Origin: Cupriavidus sp. EM10
Lineage (GTDB): Bacteria > Pseudomonadota > Gammaproteobacteria > Burkholderiales > Burkholderiaceae
DNA: 64,000 nt
Reading direction: 5' to 3'
Assembly (NCBI RefSeq): GCF_018729255.1
Contig: NZ_CP076060.1
Location: 2,418,001-2,482,000 of the forward strand
Below are positions 1-11,387 of the stretch, piece by piece. A program made the translations under genes and the position numbers. The first letter of the stretch is position 1; each line of letters starts with the position of its first letter. The notes beneath the pieces were generated by a model, which did no database searches, was not told the origin of the DNA, and saw only the letters and a list, made by a program, of their open reading frames with translations.

Positions 1-122
1 GGGGCCGTGGTATTTGACGAAGATGCGGGCGGCTGCGTCCCGGCACCGCTCTGTGGGGCGCCAGATTCCGGCGCGCCATTGGCAGCGGCGGCGGCGAGCT
101 GGGACGTAGGCAGGGAAGACAT
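1..122 (-). CDS. N-terminus of probable GntR-family regulator (partial)
   Basis: A reading frame begins at an ATG on the minus strand (bases 122-120) and stays open for 40 codons to the window edge. The visible part starts MSSLPTSQLAAAAANG and is a low-complexity Ala/Pro/Ser tail, with no domain yet in view. The identification rests on context: in Cupriavidus and Ralstonia a GntR regulator is divergent from mdh at this place, and a perfect palindrome of the kind bound by GntR/FadR-type dimers lies 56 bp upstream of the start. The upstream Shine-Dalgarno is weak. The DNA-binding domain lies outside the window. Confidence 0.55.
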   Translation of the reverse strand, partial: MSSLPTSQLAAAAANGAPESGAPQSGAGTQPPASSSNTTA

Positions 123-177
123 ACCCCGGATTCAACCACAAAAGCGAGAATCGCGTCCAGCGCGCTATGAAATGTCT

Positions 178-197
178 TATGTCTTATATAAGACATA
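178..197. promoter_or_regulatory. 20-bp perfect palindrome, likely operator
   Basis: TATGTCTTATATAAGACATA is a perfect inverted repeat in the divergent region between the partial GntR gene and mdh. A half copy, ATGTCTTAT, directly overlaps it at 172-180. It ends five bases before the -35 of the mdh promoter, so a bound dimer could control both directions. The binding protein is inferred to be the divergent regulator. Confidence 0.7.
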
Positions 198-201
198 TGA
201 A

Positions 202-230
202 TTGACATCAATCAGGGCGCACCCTACACT
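202..230 (+). promoter_or_regulatory. sigma-70 promoter of mdh
   Basis: TTGACA (202-207) and TACACT (225-230) are separated by 17 bp, a near-consensus housekeeping promoter. It reads toward mdh and abuts the palindromic operator. Transcription would start near 237, giving a leader of about 300 nt. Confidence 0.7.
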
Positions 231-236
231 CGCGCA

Positions 237-538
237 GGTCCGCGCCGCCGCTCCCCCGCCGGGTCTCTCCCCGGGCTGCCTGCCCACCTTTTGAAGCCTT
301 GCGGATGCGGCGTGCCACATAGCAGTAGTAGACTTACGCCTTGTCGCCCTCGACGCCTGTCCACGGCCCGCGCGCTCCTCGTCGCGGCCCCACGGCAAGC
401 CGCGGGCTGCCGGCGGATGCCAGCCTGCCCCGTGGCGACACGCGAACCAGCTCCCGGTGATGCGCCGGCCCCCTCCATACCCTGGATGGCCAGTTGCCAC
501 CGACCGGTTACCCCCTCTTTTCGTTTGGAGACTTACTC
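237..538 (+). other. Long untranslated leader of mdh
   Basis: About 300 bases between the predicted mdh start site and the ATG hold no convincing gene. Open frames here have no ribosome-binding site and no recognisable protein. The stretch is GC-rich with several short self-complementary segments (for example around 395-440). No known riboswitch was recognised. Confidence 0.4.
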
Positions 539-1522
539 ATGGCTAAAGCCCCAATGCGCGTCGCAGTCACCGGCGCCGCTGGCCAGATCGGCTATTCCCT
601 GCTGTTCCGCATCGCCAACGGCGACATGCTCGGCAAAGACCAGCCGGTCATCCTCCAACTGCTCGACCTCCCGCAAGCCCAGGCCGCCGTCAAGGGCGTG
701 GTGATGGAACTGGAAGACTGCGCGTTCCCGCTGCTGGCCGGCGTGGTCATCACCGACGACCCCAAGGTTGCCTTCAAGGACGCCGACGTTGCCCTGCTGG
801 TGGGCGCCCGTCCGCGTAGCAAGGGCATGGAGCGCAAGGACCTGCTCGAAGCCAACGCCCAGATCTTCACGGTGCAGGGCAAGGCCCTGGACGAAGTGGC
901 CAGCCGCGACGTCAAGGTGCTGGTGGTGGGCAACCCGGCCAACACCAACGCCTACATCGCCATGAAGTCGGCGCCGAACCTGAAGCGCGAGAACTTCACG
1001 GCCATGCTGCGCCTGGACCACAACCGCGCCCTGTCGCAAATCGCCGCCAAGACCGGCAAGCCGGTGGCGTCGATCGAGAAGATGTTCGTGTGGGGCAACC
1101 ACAGCCCGACGATGTACGCCGACTACCGCTACGCCACCGTCGACGGCAAGAGCGTCAAGGACCTGATCAACGATCCGGTGTGGAACAACGACGTGTTCCT
1201 GCCGACCGTCGGCAAGCGCGGCGCCGCCATCATCGAAGCGCGCGGCCTGTCGTCGGCTGCCTCGGCCGCCAACGCCGCCATCGACCACGTGCATGACTGG
1301 GTGCTGGGCTCGAACGGCAAGGTCGTCACGATGGGCATCCCGTCGAACGGCGAATACGGCATTCCGAAGGACGTCATGTTCGGCTACCCGGTGACCACGG
1401 CCAACGGCAAGTACGAAATCGTGCAAGGCCTGGAAATCGACGCCTACAGCCAGGAAAAGATCAACATCACGCTCAAGGAACTGGAAGAAGAGCGTGCCGG
1501 CGTGCAACACCTGCTGGGCTGA
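539..1522 (+). CDS. mdh: Malate dehydrogenase (NAD)
   Basis: Cytosolic TCA-cycle enzyme that interconverts malate and oxaloacetate with NAD. The 327-residue length is normal for the family. Visible are the dinucleotide-binding loop [11 protein letters not shown] near residue 11, the substrate-binding segment with [19 protein letters not shown], and the catalytic histidine His188 in WGNHSPTMY. The start at 539 is chosen because GGAG lies at 526-529 with good spacing and the protein begins [12 protein letters not shown]; an upstream in-frame start at 494 would only add non-conserved residues. It is preceded by a clear sigma-70 promoter and operator and followed by a strong terminator. Confidence 0.97.
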   Translation: MAKAPMRVAVTGAAGQIGYSLLFRIANGDMLGKDQPVILQLLDLPQAQAAVKGVVMELEDCAFPLLAGVVITDDPKVAFKDADVALLVGARPRSKGMERKDLLEANAQIFTVQGKALDEVASRDVKVLVVGNPANTNAYIAMKSAPNLKRENFTAMLRLDHNRALSQIAAKTGKPVASIEKMFVWGNHSPTMYADYRYATVDGKSVKDLINDPVWNNDVFLPTVGKRGAAIIEARGLSSAASAANAAIDHVHDWVLGSNGKVVTMGIPSNGEYGIPKDVMFGYPVTTANGKYEIVQGLEIDAYSQEKINITLKELEEERAGVQHLLG

Positions 1523-1547
1523 TCTTCCTCAAGAGCTTCCCGCTCAT

Positions 1548-1596
1548 GAAACCGGGGTCCGCATCGATCTGAAAATCGGCGCGGACCCCGGTTTTC
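1548..1596 (+). terminator. Terminator after mdh
   Basis: Arms GAAACCGGGGTCCGC (1548-1562) and GCGGACCCCGGTTTTC (1581-1596) pair almost perfectly around an 18-base loop, with T-rich sequence in the descending arm. Confidence 0.8.
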
Positions 1597-1651
1597 ATTG
1601 GGGCAGCCGTTTTGTCTTCACAATCATCCCCCGCTCCATACGTATATCAAC

Positions 1652-2632
1652 GTGCATCCATCCGAGGTCTTGTTCCAGGGCGAAGCCATTCCGGTGCAAC
1701 TGCCGGTCTGTGACCACTACGCGGGCAGCGAAAAGCTCATGCGCAAATCGCTTGCCCTGCAGCAAGCGCTTGGCCCCGTGTTCGACATTACGTTCGACTG
1801 CGAGGACGGCGCCGCCGTCGGGCTGGAGCGCGAGCATGCCCTGCTCTGCGCGCAGCTGATCAACAGCGCCGACAACCTGCACAACCGCGTGGGCGTGCGC
1901 ATCCACGACCCGGCGCACCCGGGTTGGCGCGACGACGTGGATATCCTGGTGTCCGCCGCCGGCGCCCGCCTGGCGTACGTAGTGGTGCCGAAGGTCACCG
2001 ACGTGGTCGAGGTGGCACGCGTGACCGATCACGTCAACGCCGTGGCCCGCGCCGCCGGCATTGCGCGCCACATCCCCATTCATGTGCTTATTGAGACACA
2101 TTCCGCATTGGAACAGGTCTTCGATATTGCGTCGCTGGTCCAGGTGGAATGCTTGAGCTTCGGGCTGATGGATTTCGTGTCGGCACACCACGGCGCCATT
2201 CCCGGCGATGCCATGCGGTCGCCGGGACAGTTCGAGCATCCGCTGATCCGCCGGGCCATGCTGGAGATATCCGCCGCCTGCCATCGCCACGGCAAGGTGC
2301 CTTCGCACAACGTCAGCACCGACGTCCAGCAGCCGGAGCGCGCGGGCGACGATGCATTGCGCGCCCGCGCCGAGTTTGGCTACCTGCGCAAGTGGAGCAT
2401 CCATCCGGGCCAGATCGAGCCGATCGTCGCGGCATTTCGCCCCAGCGACGCCGAGATCGGCGCGGCCAGCCAGATCCTGCTGGGCGCCCATGAGAACAAC
2501 TGGGCGCCGATCCGGCACGAGGGTCAGCTGCATGACCGCGCCAGCTATCGCTACTACTGGTCGCTGTTGCAGCGGGCCCACGCCACCGGCACGCGACTGC
2601 CGGCGCCGGTAAGCGAACTGTTCTTTGATTGA
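1652..2632 (+). CDS. HpcH/HpaI aldolase / citrate lyase beta (CitE)-like protein
   Basis: A CoA-ester lyase/aldolase-type TIM barrel of 326 residues. The family cleaves or condenses CoA thioesters such as malyl- or citramalyl-CoA using a divalent metal; the signature acidic stretch FDCEDGA is present near residue 35, and LSFGLMDFV and the KWSIHPGQI region near the C-terminus are typical. The position between mdh and acnA suggests a role in C4/C5 acid metabolism, but the substrate cannot be read from sequence. The start is uncertain: GTG at 1652 gives VHPSEVLFQGE, a normal family beginning, while a TTG at 1598 would overlap the mdh terminator. Neither has a strong ribosome-binding site. Confidence 0.8.
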   Translation: MHPSEVLFQGEAIPVQLPVCDHYAGSEKLMRKSLALQQALGPVFDITFDCEDGAAVGLEREHALLCAQLINSADNLHNRVGVRIHDPAHPGWRDDVDILVSAAGARLAYVVVPKVTDVVEVARVTDHVNAVARAAGIARHIPIHVLIETHSALEQVFDIASLVQVECLSFGLMDFVSAHHGAIPGDAMRSPGQFEHPLIRRAMLEISAACHRHGKVPSHNVSTDVQQPERAGDDALRARAEFGYLRKWSIHPGQIEPIVAAFRPSDAEIGAASQILLGAHENNWAPIRHEGQLHDRASYRYYWSLLQRAHATGTRLPAPVSELFFD

Positions 2633-2722
2633 CCGTAACGCGCTGCGATCACACGCGAAAACTGCTCATTTCTGTCAGCAAGTGGCCGATGGCAAACCAT
2701 CCGCGTGCGATTGTGTAACCAA

Positions 2723-2750
2723 TGTCCGACGGGCTTCGCCCCGTCAGACA
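2723..2750 (+). terminator. Hairpin after CitE-like gene
   Basis: TGTCCGACGGG and CCCCGTCAGACA pair around a short TTCG-type loop, about 90 bases downstream of the CitE-like stop. There is no long T-run, so termination efficiency is uncertain. The rest of the 2633-2869 gap shows no gene. Confidence 0.45.
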
Positions 2751-2869
2751 AATCGTAGAGAATAGCGGCGGAAAGTTGCAGGGACGCCCCGTGAACCTGC
2801 GGAGCGCCCCCCGGACTGTTCACCACAACGAGCCCCTTTGACTACCCAAGCAATCCGGAAGGAACCCAC

Positions 2870-3421
2870 ATGAAACAACTCGTGCTGGCAGCCTGCATTG
2901 GCGCCCTGACCCTGACCACCGGTGCCGCGATGGCCCAGGAACCCGCCAAGAAGCCGGCTGCCACCAAGAAGGCGCCCGCCAAGAAGTCGACCAAGGCCGC
3001 CGCTGCCGCGCCTGCCGCCGTGCAGCCGTCGGGTGAAAAGTGGCAGTGCGAACTGGGCCACGCCATCTGGATCAGCGGCAACATGCAGCGCGACGAAGTG
3101 ATCACCGTGCATTGGGACGGCCGCAACTACCGCCTGCCGCGCCAGAGCACCGTCACCGGCGCCGACCGCTACTTCGACCAGGCATCCGGTCTGGACCTGG
3201 TCGTGATCCCGAGCAAGGCCATGCTGTTCAACAAGAACCTGGGCCAGCGCCTGGCTGACGAATGCCAGAACGCCGACATGCAGGCAGGCGGTTCGGCCCC
3301 GACGCAGGCCGGCGCGCTGCGCGCCCCGGTGTCCACGCCGCTGCTGATGGCGCCGGCCCAACCGGCTGCCCAGCCGGCCGACGCCGCCCAGCCTGCTGCA
3401 CAAGCCGCGCCGAAGCAGTAA
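2870..3421 (+). CDS. Secreted protein with MliC-like C-terminal domain
   Basis: 183 residues. Residues 1-22 are a signal peptide (cleavage after AMA), followed by a Lys/Ala/Pro-rich linker to about residue 52. The folded part (about 57-135) begins WQCELG, has a DGRNYRLPR strand and ends with a second cysteine (LADECQ), the pattern of the small beta-barrel MliC/PliC lysozyme inhibitors. The tail is low-complexity Ala/Pro. The assignment to MliC is a resemblance by eye, not a firm match. It sits alone between the CitE-like gene and acnA, with a ribosome-binding site GGAAGG upstream. Confidence 0.6.
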   Translation: MKQLVLAACIGALTLTTGAAMAQEPAKKPAATKKAPAKKSTKAAAAAPAAVQPSGEKWQCELGHAIWISGNMQRDEVITVHWDGRNYRLPRQSTVTGADRYFDQASGLDLVVIPSKAMLFNKNLGQRLADECQNADMQAGGSAPTQAGALRAPVSTPLLMAPAQPAAQPADAAQPAAQAAPKQ

Positions 3422-3438
3422 AGTCTCACCTTGCCCTA

Positions 3439-3470
3439 CCCCGCGCGGCGCTGCATTGGCGCCGCGCGGG
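3439..3470. terminator. GC-rich hairpin between MliC-like gene and acnA
   Basis: CCCGCGCGGCGC and GCGCCGCGCGGG form a perfect 12-bp stem around TGCATTG. It is 20 bases past the stop of the secreted-protein gene. It lacks a T-run, so it may be a pause or Rho-linked site or protect the mRNA end. Confidence 0.5.
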
Positions 3471-3621
3471 CACCAGCTGCACCGAATCGTTGTAACGGTG
3501 CGCGTCCGGGTCTTGCCGGCCGCGCCGCATGCATGGCGGCGGAACCCTTTCGCGCACCGGGGTCTGAAGAAAAAGCATCCACAAGCAGAGTCCCGCGTCA
3601 TCCCTCGATTGGAGTCAGGCA

Positions 3622-6327
<2,706 letters not shown>

Positions 6328-6347
6328 CAGGCGCCCCCGGGCAGCAA

Positions 6348-6386
6348 GAACCGCCGCTCCCGCTCACGCGGGCGGCGGTTTTTTTG
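6348..6386 (+). terminator. Terminator after acnA
   Basis: A stem of CCGCCGCTCCCGC and GCGGGCGGCGG around a short loop is followed by seven T residues: a classical Rho-independent terminator 20 bases past the acnA stop. Confidence 0.9.
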
Positions 6387-6520
6387 TGTCTCCGGCCGGG
6401 GCGCCTTGCGGGTAATCCCCACCCCGGCACGTAAGTTCCGCGCAAGGCTGCGCTGCCAGACTGGTTCGAACGCGCCGCGCCTTGCGGCGCGACCCATACC
6501 TACAGACCCGGAGACAAAAG

Positions 6521-6655
6521 ATGGCCAAGATCCTGATCGCATTCGTCGTGGTGGCCGGCGCGGCGCTGTACCTGCTGACCAAGGGCGGCGGCGACGTGTC
6601 GATGGGCGGCGAATCGCACAGCACCGAATCGCACGCCCCGGCCACGCAGAAGTAA
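6521..6655 (+). CDS. Small single-pass membrane protein, 44 aa
   Basis: A short open frame with a good ribosome-binding site (GGAG at 6510-6513) and start spacing. Residues 3-20 are a hydrophobic helix (ILIAFVVVAGAALYLL), followed by a Gly/Ser/His-rich hydrophilic tail. No family recognised. It lies between the acnA terminator and the DUF2863 gene, so it is probably its own transcript or the first gene of the next one. Confidence 0.6.
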   Translation: MAKILIAFVVVAGAALYLLTKGGGDVSMGGESHSTESHAPATQK

Positions 6656-6741
6656 GCCGTAATTCAAGGGTTCGCGACAACTGCGGCTGTCAACGCAGCG
6701 GGTAGAATACCGTTTTACGAAAAAACGGACGCTTTCTATCT

Positions 6742-7944
6742 ATGGCAGGTTTTCGCCCCAAGTCTTCTACCCGACTCTCGCCCGACGCCGAGCGCCTGGT
6801 GGCCGATGCACTGGCCCTGGACGCCTCGGGCAGCCGCATGGAGGACGGATACTGGGAGCGGCGGCTGTCCCAGCGGCTCTATCGCCTGCTGAAGAACGGC
6901 AGCCAGACCGCCCTCGACGCGGCGCTCGAACACCTGTTCAAGCACAATGCCGATGCGTCCGACGTGCTGGCCGAGCAGGCCGAGACGCTGGCCGAATCGG
7001 CCACGATCGAGATCGACGGCGTCAAGCATGACGCCCTGCTGATCGCCGCCCCGATCCTGGCCCACACGCGCTACGCCATCCCGTCCGGCGCCCTGAAGCC
7101 CGAACTGGCCCAGACCCTGGCGGTGCACCTGCAGGCCCACGTGCTGGCCAACAGCACCAAGGTGGCCCTGTCACCCTACCTCTACAGCATCGACCAGCTG
7201 CCGCGCAGCCATAGCGACACGTTCGCGCTGACGCACAAGCTGGCATCGGCCGCGCTGGCCGGCGCGATGCCCAAGGTCGACCTGAAGGACCTGCCCGAGA
7301 CGGCCCCGATCCTGGCCGATCCGCGTTACCTGCTGGCCGTGGTGGTGGCGCCGCACGAGGGCGCGCTGTTCCGCTGGCAGGAAGACGCCAAGGAGCACCA
7401 CGCCGAGCGCTCGGTCTGCCTGGAGCAATGGCGCAACCAGGTGCAGCCGACCGTGGCCGTGCTGCTGCCGGGCTGCGAGTTCGAACTGCTGCCGCCCGAC
7501 GCGTTCTTCCTGTCGTGCCGCGAATCCGACAAGAGCATCCGCCCGCTGACCGTGCGCGCCGCCGTGAACTACCTGTGCGGCACGCTTGACATCCCGGCCG
7601 GCCAGCTGGCCGCCGTGGTGGCCGGCTTTGGCGAGGAAGTGGTCGAGGAATACCGCGTCGGCTTCACGATGCGCGGCGAAAAGGATGTGATCTACGGCAT
7701 TGTCTGGCCCGTGTACGGCCGCGAGTCCGGCGAGATCGATGCCGAGGAGAAAGGCAATCCGGTGGAGCAGATCTGCGAGGAACTGCGCAACGCCGGCGTC
7801 GAGGACATTTTCCGCCACGCCGCGCTGTTCGATCCGGAATACTGCGAGGACTGCGGCACGCCGCTCTATGCGGACCGCTCCGGCGAGATCGTCCACGCCG
7901 AACTGCCCGAGGACGCGCCCACCCAGCAGCCGCTGTTCCACTGA
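6742..7944 (+). CDS. DUF2863 family protein
   Basis: A 400-residue soluble protein that I recognise as the DUF2863 family, conserved mainly in Burkholderiales and of unknown function. The C-terminus has a CEDCGTP motif (a possible metal or redox pair) near residue 375 after a GEIDAEEKGNPVEQ segment. There is no signal peptide or membrane segment. A -10-like TAGAATACC lies about 40 bases upstream of the start. It shares a bidirectional terminator with the convergent methyltransferase gene. Confidence 0.8.
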   Translation: MAGFRPKSSTRLSPDAERLVADALALDASGSRMEDGYWERRLSQRLYRLLKNGSQTALDAALEHLFKHNADASDVLAEQAETLAESATIEIDGVKHDALLIAAPILAHTRYAIPSGALKPELAQTLAVHLQAHVLANSTKVALSPYLYSIDQLPRSHSDTFALTHKLASAALAGAMPKVDLKDLPETAPILADPRYLLAVVVAPHEGALFRWQEDAKEHHAERSVCLEQWRNQVQPTVAVLLPGCEFELLPPDAFFLSCRESDKSIRPLTVRAAVNYLCGTLDIPAGQLAAVVAGFGEEVVEEYRVGFTMRGEKDVIYGIVWPVYGRESGEIDAEEKGNPVEQICEELRNAGVEDIFRHAALFDPEYCEDCGTPLYADRSGEIVHAELPEDAPTQQPLFH

Positions 7945-7977
7945 CGACCAGCGCCGACAAGGCATCGCACTTCAACG

Positions 7978-8005
7978 AAAAACCCGCCGACTTCGGCGGG
8001 TTTTT
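7978..8005. terminator. Bidirectional terminator
   Basis: AAAAACCCGCCG and CGGCGGGTTTTT pair perfectly around a 4-base loop, with A-run and T-run on the two flanks. It serves both the DUF2863 gene (plus) and the convergent methyltransferase gene (minus), whose stop codon abuts it. Confidence 0.9.
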
Positions 8006-8685
8006 CATGGCTGATGCATGCCACGCAGGTTGGTGCAGCGCCACAGACCCTGGCCGGAAGCGCCGTACTTGCGTTCGAACGGCGTCATGGGCGTGTCCGG
8101 CTGCCAGGCTTCGGTCTGGGTCGGACGGCCCAGCATCGTCAGCGCCGCCGCGAATTCGTCGATATAGATCTTCCAGTTGCTGCGGCACTCCAGGTAGTCG
8201 CCGCACGCGGCCAGCGCGGGAAACACCGCATGGCCCTGCCAGCGCCGGCCCAGGTGGCCGATCTTGGGCCATGGATTCGGATAGAGCACATAGTGCCGCA
8301 CCACGGGCACTCCGCCCTGCTGCAGCAGGCGCCAGACATCGACAAGGTCGGCCCGCGCCCAATGAAAATTCGCCGGCATCTCGGCGTCCCACCAGTCCTT
8401 GCCGGCGGTTAATCGCTTTTCGGACTGATCGATGCCAATCACGTAATGGTCGGGAAACGCCGTGGCCAGCCGCAGCGTGCTCTCGCCGATGCCGCAGCCG
8501 GCGTCGATAATCAGGGGCTTGCCGCCCGCACGCTGCCAGGCGTCGATGGCGGCATCAAACGCCTGTTGGCTTGGCGCCCCGACAGGCTTGCGGAACGGCT
8601 CGGCCAGATGACGCTGGACGCGCGCGGCCAGATGCTCGTGGATATCGGTCTGCGCCGACGAAATGGTGCGGGAATTGGCAAACAT
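8005..8685 (-). CDS. TrmB-like SAM-dependent methyltransferase
   Basis: 226 residues with a class I SAM-binding motif IIDAGCGIGEST near residue 58 and the TrmB-type motif YPNPWPK near 137. TrmB makes m7G46 in tRNA. Here the usual basic stretch following PDPWPK (KRHHKRR) is replaced by IGHLGRRWQGH, so this may be a divergent paralogue rather than the canonical enzyme. The start at 8685 (MFANSRTISS) is preferred; upstream in-frame codons add a non-conserved Cys/Gly-rich stretch. It is convergent with the DUF2863 gene and divergent from the peptide-binding protein gene. Confidence 0.7.
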   Translation of the reverse strand: MFANSRTISSAQTDIHEHLAARVQRHLAEPFRKPVGAPSQQAFDAAIDAWQRAGGKPLIIDAGCGIGESTLRLATAFPDHYVIGIDQSEKRLTAGKDWWDAEMPANFHWARADLVDVWRLLQQGGVPVVRHYVLYPNPWPKIGHLGRRWQGHAVFPALAACGDYLECRSNWKIYIDEFAAALTMLGRPTQTEAWQPDTPMTPFERKYGASGQGLWRCTNLRGMHQP

Positions 8686-8810
8686 GGCCGCGATTGTACC
8701 GGGCGCCCTGTCATGCTTCGTCCCCCGGCCCGGATCGATTCCGGATGTATCGGACATGGAAGTACATTTGGCGGCACAATAGCGCCCAACACCGTACGAG
8801 GAGCCCACGC

Positions 8811-10397
8811 ATGATCCGCCGCACGCTGCTGCAAGCATCCGTCTCGATAGCGCTGAGCGCCGCCGCGCTGACGCTGATTCCCGTCCACGCCGCCCACGCC
8901 GAGGACCTGCGCATCGGCCTGGCCGCCGACGTGACTTCGATGGACCCGCACTGGAACAACGCGGGCCCGAACAACGCCATCGCTCTGCATGTCTTCGAGT
9001 CGCTGGTGTTCATGGACAAGAACGCCCGCTACATTCCCGGCCTGGCGCTGTCGTGGAAACCGGTCAACGCCATCACCTGGGAAATCAAGCTGCGCCCCAA
9101 CGTGAAATGGCATGACGGCGCGCCGTTCACCAGCGACGACGTCAAGGCATCGCTGGAGCGGCCCGAGAAGCTGACCAACGCGCCGGGGTCGTTCACCAGC
9201 TACACCAAGCCGATCGCGCGCATCGACACACCCGACGCGCTGACGGTGCGGCTGACGATGAATGTGCCGAACTACGCCAACCTGGCCAACGACCTGAACA
9301 GCGTGCCGATCATGCCGAAGAAGATCGCGGCGGACCTGAACCAGGCCGATTTCGACGCGGGCAAGACCATGATCGGCACCGGCCCGTACAAGTTCGTCCG
9401 CTTCGCGCGGGGCCAGGAAATCGTGATGCAGCGCAACCCCGACTACTGGGGCCCGAAGCCCGAATTCGACCGCGCCATCTTCCGCATCCTGACCGATAAC
9501 GGCGCGCGCACCGCCGCGCTGCTGGCCGGCGATGTCGACGTGATCGAGAGCATCCCGGCCGCCGATGTGGCCAAACTCAAGCAAAATCCGAAGTTCAAGA
9601 TCGAGCAGACCACGTCGTGGCGCACGATCTTCTGGCAGATGGATCAGTCGCGCGACAATCCGCCCTTTGTCACCGACAAGGCCGGCAAGCCGCTGGGCAA
9701 GAATCCGTTCAAGGATGCCCGCGTGCGTGCGGCGATCAGCAAGGCGCTGAACCGCGACGCCATTGTCAGCCGCATCATGGAAGGGCTGGCCGTGCCGGCG
9801 TCGTCGATCGTCTCGCCGCAGATCTTTGGCCATCCGGGCACCAAGCCAGAGGCCTATGACGTCGAAGGCGCGAAAAAGCTGCTGGCCCAGGCCGGCTACC
9901 CGGACGGCTTTGCGCTGACGCTGCATGCCACCAACAATCGCTACCTGAACGATGCCCAGGTCGCCCAGGCCACCGCCGGCATGCTGACGCGCATCGGCAT
10001 CCAGACCAAGGTGGAAACGCTGCCCGTGGCCGCGTACTTCACGCGGGCCCGCCAGGGCGACTTCGCCTTCGAGATGCTGGGCTGGGGTTCGGCCGCCGCC
10101 GACGTGGCGTTGCGTTCGATCACGGGCACGCCAAACCCGAAGACCGGCTATGGCACGTGGAACTGGGGCAAGTACAGCAATCCGAAGCTGGATCAGCTGA
10201 TCGAGAAATCGCTGACCACGGTGTCGAGCGACAAGGACCGCGAGCAGAACGCCCGCGCGGCCGCGAAGTTCGCGCTGGACGACCACGCCATCATCCCCTC
10301 GCACAGCCAGCTGGCGATGTGGGCCATGCGCAAGGGGCTGAAGTACGAGGCGCGCACCGACGAATGGTCGCTGGCGCAGTTTTTCCACAAGGAGTGA
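8811..10397 (+). CDS. Family 5 extracellular solute-binding protein (peptide/dipeptide type)
   Basis: A 528-residue periplasmic binding protein of the SBP_bac_5 (DppA/OppA) family. Residues 1-30 are a signal peptide ending AAHAE. Typical features are RIGLAADVTSMDPHWNN at the N-terminus, LRPNVKWHDGAPFTSDDV and GTGPYKFV. The ribosome-binding site AGGAG lies 9 bases before the ATG. No permease or ATPase genes are adjacent, so it either uses a transporter encoded elsewhere or is an orphan. Ligand unknown. Confidence 0.9.
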   Translation: MIRRTLLQASVSIALSAAALTLIPVHAAHAEDLRIGLAADVTSMDPHWNNAGPNNAIALHVFESLVFMDKNARYIPGLALSWKPVNAITWEIKLRPNVKWHDGAPFTSDDVKASLERPEKLTNAPGSFTSYTKPIARIDTPDALTVRLTMNVPNYANLANDLNSVPIMPKKIAADLNQADFDAGKTMIGTGPYKFVRFARGQEIVMQRNPDYWGPKPEFDRAIFRILTDNGARTAALLAGDVDVIESIPAADVAKLKQNPKFKIEQTTSWRTIFWQMDQSRDNPPFVTDKAGKPLGKNPFKDARVRAAISKALNRDAIVSRIMEGLAVPASSIVSPQIFGHPGTKPEAYDVEGAKKLLAQAGYPDGFALTLHATNNRYLNDAQVAQATAGMLTRIGIQTKVETLPVAAYFTRARQGDFAFEMLGWGSAAADVALRSITGTPNPKTGYGTWNWGKYSNPKLDQLIEKSLTTVSSDKDREQNARAAAKFALDDHAIIPSHSQLAMWAMRKGLKYEARTDEWSLAQFFHKE

Positions 10398-10422
10398 GGC
10401 TTAACGCCTTCCCTCGTGGTTT

Positions 10423-10453
10423 CTCCCCTCTCCCACATAGTGGGAGAGGGGAG
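10423..10453. repeat. Extragenic palindrome, single copy (REP site 1)
   Basis: CTCCCCTCTCCCAC and GTGGGAGAGGGGAG form a near-perfect hairpin. It lies between the ends of two convergent genes (peptide-binding protein and spermidine-synthase-like). The same unit recurs at five other intergenic sites in the window. Confidence 0.85.
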
Positions 10454-10472
10454 CAAACACTTGGGAGGTGGT

Positions 10473-11387
10473 TTAAATCACCAGCCGTTCTTCCTGCCTC
10501 GCATTCGCCGCGCGCAGCTTCTTGACCCAGTCGCGGGCCGGCAGCTTCGTCGAATCCTCGATCACGGCGGCCCGCGCCTCCAGCGCTTCCCATGACACAT
10601 CGATCGCCGGCCCATTGAAGGCCAGGGCGATGATGTTGCCGTCGTGCACTTCCGGGAACACCAGCACGCGATTGTCGAAGGCGTCGCAAATCCGCTCGAT
10701 GTTCTTCGGAAAGCTGTCGTGGTCGCCGAACAGGTTGATGGTCATCACGCCGGGCGCCTTCAGCACGCGTCGGCAGGCGCGATAGAACGCCGTGGTGTCC
10801 AGCACCGGGCCGCGCGCCGTGGCGTCGTACAGATCCACCTGCAGCGCGTCGATGGCAGCCGTGTTGGCGCCATCCATCACGTAGTCCCACGCGTCCTGCT
10901 CGCGCACCGACAAGCGGGCGTCGTCTTCGCGCAGGCCGAACATGCTGCGGCCCGCCACGATCACCGCCGGGTTCAGCTCCACCGCCGTAACCTGCGCCTT
11001 GGCGAAATGACGATGGCAGAACTTGGTCAGCGCCGCCGCGCCCAGGCCCAGCTGGGCCACATGGAAGTCCGCCGACGACGGCGACAGGAACAGCAGCCAC
11101 GCCATCATCTGCTGGGCGTATTCCAGTTCGATGGCCTCGGGCTTGCGCAGGCGCATCGCGCCCTGTACCCATTCGGTGCCGAAATGCAGGTAGCGCACGC
11201 CATCCATCTCGGAAAACGTCACCGGCGCGAAGCGCGGCTTCATGCGTTTTTCGTCTGCGTCCTTTGAGAGATTCTTGCGCGAGGACTCACGGTTGCCACG
11301 TGCGGGGCGGCGCGAGGCCACGGCCTCGATCGATTTGCGTTTCAGAAGCGTCATGGAGGAAAGAAGTGCGCCCAGGGCGCGGATCAT
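10473..11387 (-). CDS. Spermidine-synthase-like protein
   Basis: 304 residues with a spermine/spermidine synthase-type Rossmann fold: VAQLGLGAAALTKF (cofactor loop) followed by VTAVELNPAVI. The first 50 residues are a basic, variable extension. Many bacterial members of this group are not proven polyamine synthases. The start at 11387 is chosen because its ATG overlaps the stop of the upstream TPR gene (ATGA, bases 11387-11384), implying translational coupling; a second Met at 11354 is possible. Confidence 0.75.
   Translation of the reverse strand: MIRALGALLSSMTLLKRKSIEAVASRRPARGNRESSRKNLSKDADEKRMKPRFAPVTFSEMDGVRYLHFGTEWVQGAMRLRKPEAIELEYAQQMMAWLLFLSPSSADFHVAQLGLGAAALTKFCHRHFAKAQVTAVELNPAVIVAGRSMFGLREDDARLSVREQDAWDYVMDGANTAAIDALQVDLYDATARGPVLDTTAFYRACRRVLKAPGVMTINLFGDHDSFPKNIERICDAFDNRVLVFPEVHDGNIIALAFNGPAIDVSWEALEARAAVIEDSTKLPARDWVKKLRAANARQEERLVI

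Noticed and set aside
7..294. Open frame crossing the divergent mdh upstream region
   Set aside because: It runs through the palindromic operator and promoter, has no ribosome-binding site and has no recognisable protein; the opposite strand holds a more plausible regulator start.
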